From NCBI RefSeq assembly GCF_005116665.1, contig NZ_SWCJ01000002.1, forward strand, positions 406,602 through 470,601: 64,000 bases of DNA, given 5' to 3'. The position numbers and the translations under genes are program-made. The stretch is from Ferrimonas aestuarii. Its GTDB lineage: Bacteria > Pseudomonadota > Gammaproteobacteria > Enterobacterales > Shewanellaceae. Shown here in pieces: positions 53,484 through 64,000 of this stretch (the stretch's first letter is position 1; each line of letters opens with the position of its first letter). Under the pieces are notes generated by a model. That model did no database searches. It was not told where the DNA came from and was given only the letters and a program-made list of their open reading frames with translations.

Positions 53484-53875
53484 TGTGTCTCCAAATACTT
53501 AAGCGATTTGGATTCGAGTCTACGCCTGGACTAGCCCCTTATTAAATTATCAGTAGTAATAAAAATAATAACAGGCTGTTATAAAAAGAAGTTATTCACA
53601 AGCAAGCTGACAACACCAGACCAAAAATCTTATAAATCAATAAGTTAAAATATGACAAAAACATTGCCATCTAAATGAAGCTGTTTTCTTGGATTAAGAC
53701 ACTAAAACAATCTGATTTAGCAAAACTAAAAAATTAAGTCTGAAATTTTTGCTAGCTTAAAAGTCTACCCTTGCCAAATTCCATTTTGTTACAAGTTATT
53801 TACAAATAAAATATACAGTGTTAATAAAATGATGCGGCAGTCATCGCCGCTGGAATATAAAAACAAGGATGGATA
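53484..53875. other. AT-rich intergenic region before the TonB-dependent receptor
   Basis: 392 bases without a gene, strongly AT-rich from 53540 to 53820. It must contain divergent promoters for the DJ-1-like and receptor genes. The receptor ribosome site is AAGGATGG just before 53876. No clear operator palindrome was found. Confidence 0.55.
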
Positions 53876-56857
53876 ATGAATAACAAAAATCTGAGAGTTC
53901 ACTCTAAGCGCACACTCGCGGCTATTGCAGTGTCGACGCTACTGGCAACAACACCTGTGCAAGCCAGTTCGACGTCTGGTTCAATTTACGGCCAAGCAGA
54001 AGCTGGCAGCGCCGTGTCATTTACTAACAAAGATACCGGCTTAAATCGAACCGTCACCGCTGGCGATAATGGCCGCTTTAATTTCAAGGAAGTTCCGCCT
54101 GGCCGATACGTCGTCACATCAGCCAATGGCGAAAAGCATGAGGTTGTTGTAAAGATCGGCACCGGTTCATCAGTAATATTCGGCAGCAACGATGTCGAAG
54201 TGATCACCGTACAAGGTGGAAGAATTTCTGCGATTGATACCACCTCAACCGAATCCACAGTGGTTTTTACACAAGATCAAATTGAACTCTTGCCCGTTTC
54301 CCGTGATGTCACCAGTGTGGCTCTACTGACGCCAGGAACCCAAAAAGGGGTTGCTGAGTTTGGTAATCTGGCGTCATTTGGTGGCTCATCCGTTGCCGAA
54401 AATGGTTACTACATTGATGGCATGGACGTAACCAACCTGAAGAACTTTTTATCCTTTGCCAGCCTCCCATTTGATGCGATTGAGCAAACGCAAGTTAAGA
54501 CCGGTGGTTATGGCGTTGAATATGGCCGCGCATTAGGTGGCATTACCAATGTAATCACCAAAAGTGGTACCAACGAATGGGAATTTAGCGCTGCCGCGTA
54601 TTACATACCCGAAAGTCTGTATGAAGACGAAAAGGACGTTGTAGATCGCGCCCACGATGACGGCACACTTCTAAAGTATGACTCCGACAACACCTACAAC
54701 TCACTCGCAATGAACGTAGGCGTCGGCGGACCATTGATTAAAGATACCCTGTTTCTCTACGCAAACTTGGAAGGTCAATATGTCGAGCGTGATTGGTATT
54801 ACCGCAGCACCAGCACTAACCAAGAGATAACCAACCCTAACTATTTGGTCAAACTTGATTACTATCTAAACGACAATCACCTGTTCAAACTCACCTACAT
54901 CAATAACGAATCTGATCGTGAGCAGAAGCGTTATGAAAATGCCGCAGGGGAGTATTACACCGGCAGCCATGGCACCAAAACCACAGACGTCACTTATGAA
55001 AATGGCGGCGATATCTTAATTGCCAACTACTCGGGTCAGATTACCGACGATCTTAGTGTGTCTCTGATGTACGGTACATTGGATCAAAAAGATGAGAACC
55101 GCTCTCCACGTAATCTGCCTGGCGGCGAATGCGTCGTTGCCATTGATACCTCAGGGGACAAAACCTGGTCTACTCGAGAAAACATTGGCTGTTGGAATCC
55201 GGCTAACTCCAGCTCTTTAGACCCAGAGTCCCCGTCAGAGCACGATGAACGAGATAGCTACAAGTTCGATTTTGACTGGACCATCGGCGATCACACTATT
55301 CGTGGTGGTTACAACAAAGAGGAATACACCTCCTACGCCATCGGCTCTCAATACTCAGGCGGCCTGTACTACCGTTATATGGATGGCAATACGCTAAATG
55401 AAGGGATACTAAACGGGGTTGATATCGGCGTTGGAACCAAAGCCGTGCGTATTCGTACATCCGACATTTTATCTGGCGCCTATGGCGTAGAAAACGAAGC
55501 CTTCTATCTCGAGGACAACTGGCAGATTACAGATAATATCTTGGTTTACGCCGGTATTCGTAATGAAACCTTCACCAACCTCGATGCCAAAGGGGACGTA
55601 TTTGTAGAAGCCGATGATCTTTGGGCGCCTCGCTTTGGTTTCTCTTGGGACATCAATGGCGACTCTACGCAAAAACTCTATGCCACAGCAGGCCGTTACT
55701 ACATCCCAATTGCATCAAACACCAACATTCGTTCAACCCGAACAGAGAGCTTTACGGAGAAGTTCTATTTTGTGGATGGATTCAATCCAGAAGATGGCAC
55801 CCCGATTAACTTAGGTGAGCAATTTGGCCGTGAGATCATCGACAATCAAACTCCAGACCCACGAAATATTGCAGTTTCCGATTTAGACCCAATGTATCAG
55901 GACGAGTTTATTCTGGGCTACCAACATGCACTGGATGAAGACTGGACCGTGGGCATTAAGGGTATGTACCGCGAAGTTAAAGACGGTATGGACGATTTTT
56001 GTGCCCATGACGGCTTTATTAAGTGGGCCGAAGACAACGGTTACGACAATTTCGACTATCACACCATGTCAGGCTGTTTAATCGTTAATCCAGGTAAAGA
56101 CCTATCCCTGTATATGGATCTGGAAAACGACGGCAACATGACCCACGTTACCGTACCCAACAGTTATTTCGAGCTGCCTGAATACGAACGCACCTATAAA
56201 GGCATAGAACTGACGCTTGAGCGTGCTTTCAATGACGATTGGTATATGAATGCGTCTTACGTTTGGTCTAAAAGTGAAGGTAACGTTGAGGGCTATGTAA
56301 ACTCCACCCTTGGGCAAGAAGATGCCGGGGCGACCCAGGACTTTGACCACAAACTGTTCCAAGATGGCAGCGATGGCTATTTGCCAAACGATCGCCGTCA
56401 CCAGTTCAAGATCTATGGTTTGTATCAAGTTACCGATGAGATCGCCATTACTGCTAATATCTCTGCGGCCTCAGGCACTCCTTTAAGTTGTAATGGATAT
56501 ATCCCTCTGGATGGCATGACCGAAGCCGATCAAAACTCGTTTAGTCGTTACAGTGCCTCAAGCTTCTATTGTGTAAACGATCAAGGCGAACCAGAGCTCA
56601 CCAATCGCGGTGATTATGGTGAAACCGATTGGACCTACAACGTAGACATGGGCATTAACTATGTCCCAGCGTGGGCCGATGATCGACTGACGTTGAAGAT
56701 GGACGTATTCAACCTATTTAACTTTGATGAAGCCATCGAATACAACCAACAAAAGGATCTTGAGCGAGGGAGCCCAGTTCAAAACCCGAACTTCTTGGCA
56801 CCTACTGAGTTCCAATCACCACGATACTTCCGCTTTACCGCTCGTTACGTATTCTAA
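53876..56857 (+). CDS. TonB-dependent receptor with carboxypeptidase-regulatory-like N-terminus (Oar-like)
   Basis: 993 residues. Signal peptide (cleavage after TTPVQA), then a carboxypeptidase-regulatory-like beta-sandwich (SGSIYGQAEAGSAVSF, FNFKEVPPGRYVV, residues about 32-100). A plug domain follows (VVFTQDQIELLPVSRDVTSV, GGITNVITKSGTNEWEF) and then a 22-strand-type barrel ending in aromatic F (FTARYVF). This domain order is that of Oar/SusC-like receptors for peptides or large substrates. It is monocistronic with a terminator. Two Cys pairs in the barrel loops may form disulfides. Confidence 0.92.
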   Translation: MNNKNLRVHSKRTLAAIAVSTLLATTPVQASSTSGSIYGQAEAGSAVSFTNKDTGLNRTVTAGDNGRFNFKEVPPGRYVVTSANGEKHEVVVKIGTGSSVIFGSNDVEVITVQGGRISAIDTTSTESTVVFTQDQIELLPVSRDVTSVALLTPGTQKGVAEFGNLASFGGSSVAENGYYIDGMDVTNLKNFLSFASLPFDAIEQTQVKTGGYGVEYGRALGGITNVITKSGTNEWEFSAAAYYIPESLYEDEKDVVDRAHDDGTLLKYDSDNTYNSLAMNVGVGGPLIKDTLFLYANLEGQYVERDWYYRSTSTNQEITNPNYLVKLDYYLNDNHLFKLTYINNESDREQKRYENAAGEYYTGSHGTKTTDVTYENGGDILIANYSGQITDDLSVSLMYGTLDQKDENRSPRNLPGGECVVAIDTSGDKTWSTRENIGCWNPANSSSLDPESPSEHDERDSYKFDFDWTIGDHTIRGGYNKEEYTSYAIGSQYSGGLYYRYMDGNTLNEGILNGVDIGVGTKAVRIRTSDILSGAYGVENEAFYLEDNWQITDNILVYAGIRNETFTNLDAKGDVFVEADDLWAPRFGFSWDINGDSTQKLYATAGRYYIPIASNTNIRSTRTESFTEKFYFVDGFNPEDGTPINLGEQFGREIIDNQTPDPRNIAVSDLDPMYQDEFILGYQHALDEDWTVGIKGMYREVKDGMDDFCAHDGFIKWAEDNGYDNFDYHTMSGCLIVNPGKDLSLYMDLENDGNMTHVTVPNSYFELPEYERTYKGIELTLERAFNDDWYMNASYVWSKSEGNVEGYVNSTLGQEDAGATQDFDHKLFQDGSDGYLPNDRRHQFKIYGLYQVTDEIAITANISAASGTPLSCNGYIPLDGMTEADQNSFSRYSASSFYCVNDQGEPELTNRGDYGETDWTYNVDMGINYVPAWADDRLTLKMDVFNLFNFDEAIEYNQQKDLERGSPVQNPNFLAPTEFQSPRYFRFTARYVF

Positions 56858-56873
56858 CTGCGTTTAGCAAAAC

Positions 56874-56899
56874 AAAGCCGGAGCCTAAGCTCCGGCTTT
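56874..56899. terminator. Bidirectional terminator between receptor and thiH
   Basis: Perfect 11-bp stem AAAGCCGGAGC / GCTCCGGCTTT (56874-56884 with 56889-56899), CTAA loop. T-rich flanks are present on both strands, so it can end both convergent units. Confidence 0.9.
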
Positions 56900-56911
56900 A
56901 CTTCCTTCCCG

Positions 56912-58033
56912 TTATCCAAACGCCCTATCCCAATCTTTCCACACCGGGGTTAATCCCGAGGTTGATATCGCCGATGCCACCTGGGCAGGGCTTCTCAGAT
57001 CGTCGATACTAAACTGCGCCAGATCGTCCGACGGCTCGGCATATCCACCAGGGCGAGTGCTGGAGCCTGCGCTCATGGTTGTAGGCGCTAGGGTCATCAC
57101 GTTGTCGCGAAAATGGGCCGATTCTCGGGTCGAGAGCGACAACTCAAGCTCAGGACAGTAAAGCCGAAACGCACACATCAACTGCAGCAGTTCCCGCTCC
57201 CCCATTGGACTCACCGGCTCTACCCCACCGGTACAGGGACGAAGCCGAGGGAAAGAGATGGAGTAACGACTGCGCCAATAACGCTTTTGCAGATAACGGT
57301 GATGGCGTACCACCATCGCCGCTTCGCTGCGCCAATCCGCCAAGCCAAACAGTGCCCCTAGGCCAATTTTGTCCACCCCCGCTTGTCCCAATCTATCTGG
57401 GGTATCCAAGCGATATTCAAAATTGGTTTTGCTGCCTCGAAGATGGTGCTTCAGATAAGTGGGTTTGTGATAGCTCTCCTGATACACCATCACCGCATCC
57501 AGCCCAAGGGCGCGTAGCTCTGCGTATTCCGTGGTCTTAAGCGGCTGCACCTCCATCATCAGATAGCTAAAGTGGCGCTTAATTTGCGGCAGTACCTCGC
57601 GAAAATAGTCCATGCCCACCTTAGACTGGTGCTCACCGGTGACCAGCAAGATGGCATCAAAGCCCATGTTTTTGATGGCCGTTAGCTCACGTTCTAACTC
57701 ATCGGGCGATAAGGTGTGACGCTTGATGCGATTACTCATGCTAAAACCACAATAATCGCAGTCGTTAGCGCACAGGTTTGACAGATACAGGGGCAGATAC
57801 AACCCCATGGTATTACCAAACCGCTGCCGCGTCAGGCGCTGAGACAGCTGGCCCATCTGCTCAAGGTAAGGAGCTGCAGCTGGAGAGATAAGTGCCTCAA
57901 ACTCGCGGGCACTGAGCCCCTGCCCCCGCGAGGCATTCGCCAGCGCCTGCTCAACCTCACCGGTAGAATGCCCGTTGACGCTGAGCCTTAGGTGGTCCCA
58001 ATCAAGCTGCTGCCACTGACTGACAAAGCTCAT
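56912..58033 (-). CDS. thiH: 2-iminoacetate synthase ThiH
   Basis: 373 residues. Radical-SAM cluster CANDCDYC (CxxxCxxC) near residue 95, [33 protein letters not shown] and [13 protein letters not shown]. Cleaves tyrosine to dehydroglycine (2-iminoacetate) for thiazole formation. Overlaps thiG by ATGA; last gene of the thiamine operon. Confidence 0.97.
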   Translation of the reverse strand: MSFVSQWQQLDWDHLRLSVNGHSTGEVEQALANASRGQGLSAREFEALISPAAAPYLEQMGQLSQRLTRQRFGNTMGLYLPLYLSNLCANDCDYCGFSMSNRIKRHTLSPDELERELTAIKNMGFDAILLVTGEHQSKVGMDYFREVLPQIKRHFSYLMMEVQPLKTTEYAELRALGLDAVMVYQESYHKPTYLKHHLRGSKTNFEYRLDTPDRLGQAGVDKIGLGALFGLADWRSEAAMVVRHHRYLQKRYWRSRYSISFPRLRPCTGGVEPVSPMGERELLQLMCAFRLYCPELELSLSTRESAHFRDNVMTLAPTTMSAGSSTRPGGYAEPSDDLAQFSIDDLRSPAQVASAISTSGLTPVWKDWDRAFG

Positions 58034-58800
58034 GATAAAAACCCGGTTAATGGGCTAGACGCACAGGCTTCGGTTTGCGCCTGACCTAACCCAGCTTCAA
58101 AGGCGGCGCGGCCAGCCTCAACCCCCTGTTTGAAGGCTCTGGCCATGGCCACTGGGTTAGCAGACACGGCAATGGCGGTATTAACCAACACCGCATCCGC
58201 GCCCAGCTCAAGCGCCGCCGCCCCATGACTAGGCGCACCGATGCCCGCATCCACCACCACGGGCACCTGAGCTTGCTCAATGATAATCTTTAAAAACGCC
58301 TGAGTCTGCAGCCCCTGATTGGAGCCAATGGGTGCCCCTAAAGGCATCACCGCGGCACAGCCCACCTCCTCCAACCGTTTGCACAGCACTGGGTCGGCAT
58401 GGCAATAGGGAAGCACCACAAACCCCTCTTTGCACAGGACTTCGGCAGCTTTTAGGGTTTCGATGGGATCGGGCAGCAGATAGCGAGGATCCGGATGGAT
58501 CTCCAGCTTTAGCCAGTTGGTGCCTAAAGCCTCACGAGCCAAATGCGCCGCGTAGATCGCTTCCTCGGCGGTTTTGGCGCCAGAGGTGTTGGGCAACAGA
58601 TCCACGCCCAACTCGCGAATCGGTCCATAGATGTCACCCTGAGCACCGCTTAAGTCCACGCGCTTTAACGCCAGTGTCACCAATTGTGAGCCGCTGGCCT
58701 TTAGCGAATCGATCATGAGCTGATCTGAGGCAAACTTGCCAGTACCGGTAAAAAGCCGAGACTCAAAGGTTTTATCTGCAATGGTCAACGAATGGTTCAC
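58030..58800 (-). CDS. thiG: Thiazole synthase ThiG
   Basis: 256 residues. TIM barrel with [32 protein letters not shown] (catalytic Lys region), [15 protein letters not shown] and [10 protein letters not shown]. Condenses DXP, 2-iminoacetate and ThiS-thiocarboxylate to the thiazole phosphate. Starts 2 bases after thiS. Confidence 0.97.
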   Translation of the reverse strand: MNHSLTIADKTFESRLFTGTGKFASDQLMIDSLKASGSQLVTLALKRVDLSGAQGDIYGPIRELGVDLLPNTSGAKTAEEAIYAAHLAREALGTNWLKLEIHPDPRYLLPDPIETLKAAEVLCKEGFVVLPYCHADPVLCKRLEEVGCAAVMPLGAPIGSNQGLQTQAFLKIIIEQAQVPVVVDAGIGAPSHGAAALELGADAVLVNTAIAVSANPVAMARAFKQGVEAGRAAFEAGLGQAQTEACASSPLTGFLS

Positions 58801-58802
58801 GA

Positions 58803-59000
58803 TTAGCCTCCTGCAATAACGCTGAACAGATCGATCTTATCCCCATCAGAAACCGTTCTGTGGGACCACTGTGTTTTTGGCACCACGGTGCCATTTATCG
58901 CCAACGCCAACGCCTGAGAATTGGGGGACAACTGGGCCACAAGATCGGTGACCTTATGGCAATCAAGTTGGCGCGATTCGCCATTAATGATGAGATTCAT
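58803..59000 (-). CDS. thiS: Sulfur carrier protein ThiS
   Basis: 65 residues from ATG 59000 with ribosome site GGAGG; longer upstream readings overlap thiF needlessly. Ubiquitin-like fold ending in the required GG (FSVIAGG). Adenylated by ThiF, then thiocarboxylated to donate sulfur. The gene overlaps the end of thiF by 17 bases. Confidence 0.95.
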   Translation of the reverse strand: MNLIINGESRQLDCHKVTDLVAQLSPNSQALALAINGTVVPKTQWSHRTVSDGDKIDLFSVIAGG

Positions 59001-59725
59001 GGTTACCTCCGCACACCGTGCAGTCAGGATTCGCGCCAAGCTCAAACTGTTGCCAACTCAAGGTGTGGCCATCAAAGCGGCGCAGGTGAAAGTCTAAAGG
59101 TTGGTTAAGCAGCACTTTTAGGGCCATCAAGGCCTGCAGATGACCGATGGCAGAGACCACAGGGGGCACCACACCGGCCTCGCGGCAATTGGCCGGCTCA
59201 CCGCCTTGCTGTTGTGGACACAGACAGGCAAAACAGGGGCCAGAGGGCGCGATATACTGAAGCTGCCCCTGCCAGCCGATGGCCGCGCCACTGATAAGTG
59301 GCCTGCGGTACTCACAGCAACCACGATTGATCAAATGACGGCTGCCCAAGTTGTCGGTACAGTCGAGCACCAGATCCACCTCTGGCAGCAGGGTGTGCAG
59401 CGTTAGCTCATCCACCATCTGCTCATAGGCATCAACATGAACGTCAGGGTTCAGTTGGTTCGCCCAACGGGTTGCGGCATGAACTTTGGCCATGCCGACC
59501 TGCTCTGGCTGGTAGATCCACTGTCGGTGCAGATTCGATAAGGAGACTTTATCGCCGTCCACCAGCACCAACTTTCCCACACCACAGCCAGCTAGGCTGG
59601 CCAGTACAGATACCCCCAAGCCGCCCAAGCCGATGACCAGCACTTTGGCGTTAGCAATGGCCTGTTGGCCACCCTCTCCCCAATCAGGGAGCAAAAGCTG
59701 CCGGCCATACCTCAGATAATCGTTA

Positions 59726-59736
<11 letters not shown>
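58984..59736 (-). CDS. thiF: ThiS adenylyltransferase ThiF
   Basis: 250 residues from ATG 59736 (GGGAGG upstream). E1-like fold with [17 protein letters not shown] nucleotide loop, [23 protein letters not shown], zinc-binding CLCPQQ and CTVCG pairs, and a Cys in [14 protein letters not shown]. Activates the ThiS C-terminus. Overlaps thiDE by 11 bases. Confidence 0.95.
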
Positions 59737-63237
<3,501 letters not shown>

Positions 63238-63287
63238 TCAACGTTGCAACATGTCGCCCCAGGGAGCTGGGGCTGGCAAATTGTAGC

Positions 63288-63388
63288 TTGTTTTCCTACG
63301 CAGGTTCTAACCTGTTCAGGTTCCACGGATTCCGCTTTGCGGTCTCAGCCCAAGGTGATAAATCACACTGAGGCACTCCGACAAGACC
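63288..63388 (-). ncRNA. TPP riboswitch (THI element)
   Basis: On the minus strand it shows GGAGTGCC, then GGGCTGAGACC, then GAACCTGAACAGGTTAGAACC with CTGCGTAGGAAA. These are the conserved cores of the TPP aptamer (GGGUGCC, CUGAGA, ACCUGA-UCUGG and GCGUAGGGAA elements). It lies about 100 bases upstream of thiC. A GCCCC/GGGGC hairpin (63256-63273) between aptamer and thiC has no U-tract, so control may be translational. Confidence 0.95.
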
Positions 63389-63393
63389 AGCGC

Positions 63394-63422
63394 AGTATAG
63401 GAATTCCAAATCCTTAACACAA
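63394..63422 (-). promoter_or_regulatory. Probable promoter of the thiamine operon
   Basis: Minus strand: -35 TTGTGT (63417-63422), 17-base spacer, -10 TATACT (63394-63399). Transcription would start a few bases before the riboswitch aptamer, as expected. Confidence 0.75.
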
Positions 63423-63457
63423 GAGCACAATTTTGATTTTATCTTAACGACTTGCCG

Positions 63458-63844
63458 TTACGAGCTCATGGCCGCCAACAGTTCGCCCATCTTCTGGTGT
63501 ACCAGATTCACCGCTTTAAGGGGCCTTAACATCACCTTAAACTCACTGATCTGACCATTGTCGTTAAAGCTAATAATATCAATGCCATTGATGGTAATGC
63601 CGTCAATAACTGTCTGGAATTCCAGCGCCAGCTGGTCGCCGCCGTCGATCTTCTTCAGATAGCGAAACTCATCGTTCAGCAGCAGATGAAACGCCGCGGT
63701 CAAGTAGGCTTTGGTGACCGCTTTGCCCTGTTGAGGGGTATGAACCACAGGCGAGTGAAAGGTGGCGTCGTCCGCCAATAAACGGTCCAGCTGAGCGACG
63801 TCGCGATTGGTTAGCAATGTGGTCCATGCTTGCAGATTACTCAT
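63458..63844 (-). CDS. NTF2-like (SnoaL-type) protein
   Basis: 128 residues from ATG 63844 with AGGAG six bases upstream. The pattern LQAWTTLLTNRDVAQLDRLL, ADDATFHSPVV, VTKAYLTAAF, IDIISFNDNGQISEFKVML is typical of SnoaL-like polyketide-cyclase-fold proteins. Role unknown; often small-molecule binding or isomerase. It sits between the thiamine operon and an insertion sequence end. Confidence 0.8.
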   Translation of the reverse strand: MSNLQAWTTLLTNRDVAQLDRLLADDATFHSPVVHTPQQGKAVTKAYLTAAFHLLLNDEFRYLKKIDGGDQLALEFQTVIDGITINGIDIISFNDNGQISEFKVMLRPLKAVNLVHQKMGELLAAMSS

Positions 63845-63876
63845 AGTGACTCCTGTCATAGAGAATTAAAAAAGGT

Positions 63877-64000
63877 TCATCGCGGATCTCCGGGGAATGC
63901 TGATTTTATCTTCAAGAAAAAGTACTCAGTGTCCCGGTAGCCGTAAGCCATGCGCTTAATCAATTTGATTTTGTTGTTCATCCCCTCGAGCCGGCAGGTA
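63877..64000 (-). CDS. ISL3-family transposase, C-terminal end (cut by window edge)
   Basis: 41 in-frame codons end at TGA 63877-63879. They read LEGMNNKIKLIKRMAYGYRD, then EYFFLKIKSAFPGDP. The EGMNNKIK.IKR.AYG.RD block is the conserved C-terminus of ISL3-family DDE transposases. The element must extend to the right beyond the window; its left end is probably at about 63874, immediately before the NTF2-like gene's promoter area. Confidence 0.85.
   Translation of the reverse strand, partial: TCRLEGMNNKIKLIKRMAYGYRDTEYFFLKIKSAFPGDPR

Overview
The window looks like the chromosome of a free-living gammaproteobacterium. The tonB-receptor, cmoAB, recCBD, aspS-yebC-ruvCAB and thiC-thiDE-thiFSGH layouts are of the kind I associate with Alteromonadales such as Shewanella or Ferrimonas. 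That placement is an inference from gene content; there is no rRNA or other marker here. Most core genes have clear Shine-Dalgarno sites and tight, translationally coupled operons.

Layout. 1-4.3 kb (minus): an ABC exporter with a MacB-type ATPase, a MacB-type permease cut by the window edge and three consecutive HlyD-like adaptors. 4.7-6.6 kb: a methyl-accepting chemotaxis receptor. 6.7-16.2 kb (minus): recC-recB-recD. 16.3-17.3 kb: a glutathione-transferase-like gene facing a small secreted protein. 17.5-20.6 kb: a three-gene PhnD/PhnC/PhnE-type ABC importer of the class called putative selenate transporter, with a strong terminator. 20.8-25 kb: accessory genes on the minus strand (CatB-like acetyltransferase, OsmC-like protein, small membrane proteins, a broken TonB-domain lipoprotein, a GNAT acetyltransferase).

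25.5-38.3 kb is a chromosomal integron. intI reads rightward behind a near-perfect LexA box, and about 19 cassettes read leftward from attI. Their attC sites fall into three sequence families: A (8 copies), B (9 plus 2 decayed) and C (2 plus 1 decayed). Cassette genes are AT-richer than the flanks and mostly small membrane, lipoprotein or zinc-ribbon proteins, with one candidate abortive-infection protein, a DUF4440-type and a DUF695-type protein, an orphan HigA antitoxin, a 31-residue membrane peptide, one duplicated cassette and one apparently non-coding cassette in three copies. Distal attC sites are mutated and some distal genes carry single-base homopolymer frameshifts.

The most interesting object is an IS110-family element inserted in an attC site (28.2-29.1 kb). 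Its 205-nt left end folds into two internal-loop hairpins. The loops match the attC core on one side and the element's own circular junction on the other, which is the architecture expected of a bridge RNA. The recombinase gene has lost a block of about 100 codons, so the copy is probably non-autonomous.

38.5-43.4 kb (minus): aspS-yebC-ruvC-ruvA-ruvB. 43.7-50.1 kb (plus): cmoA-cmoB, then a lipoprotein retropepsin-like protease, a 7TM inactive-transglutaminase protein, an ATP-grasp ligase-like protein and a secreted M3-peptidase-like protein that appears to have lost its zinc site. 50.1-53.5 kb: azoreductase, divergent LysR regulator, alcohol dehydrogenase-like and secreted DJ-1-like genes. 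53.9-56.9 kb: a large TonB-dependent receptor with an N-terminal carboxypeptidase-regulatory-like domain. 56.9-63.4 kb (minus): thiamine operon thiC-thiDE-thiF-thiS-thiG-thiH under a TPP riboswitch. The window ends with an NTF2-like gene and the 3' end of an ISL3-family transposase.
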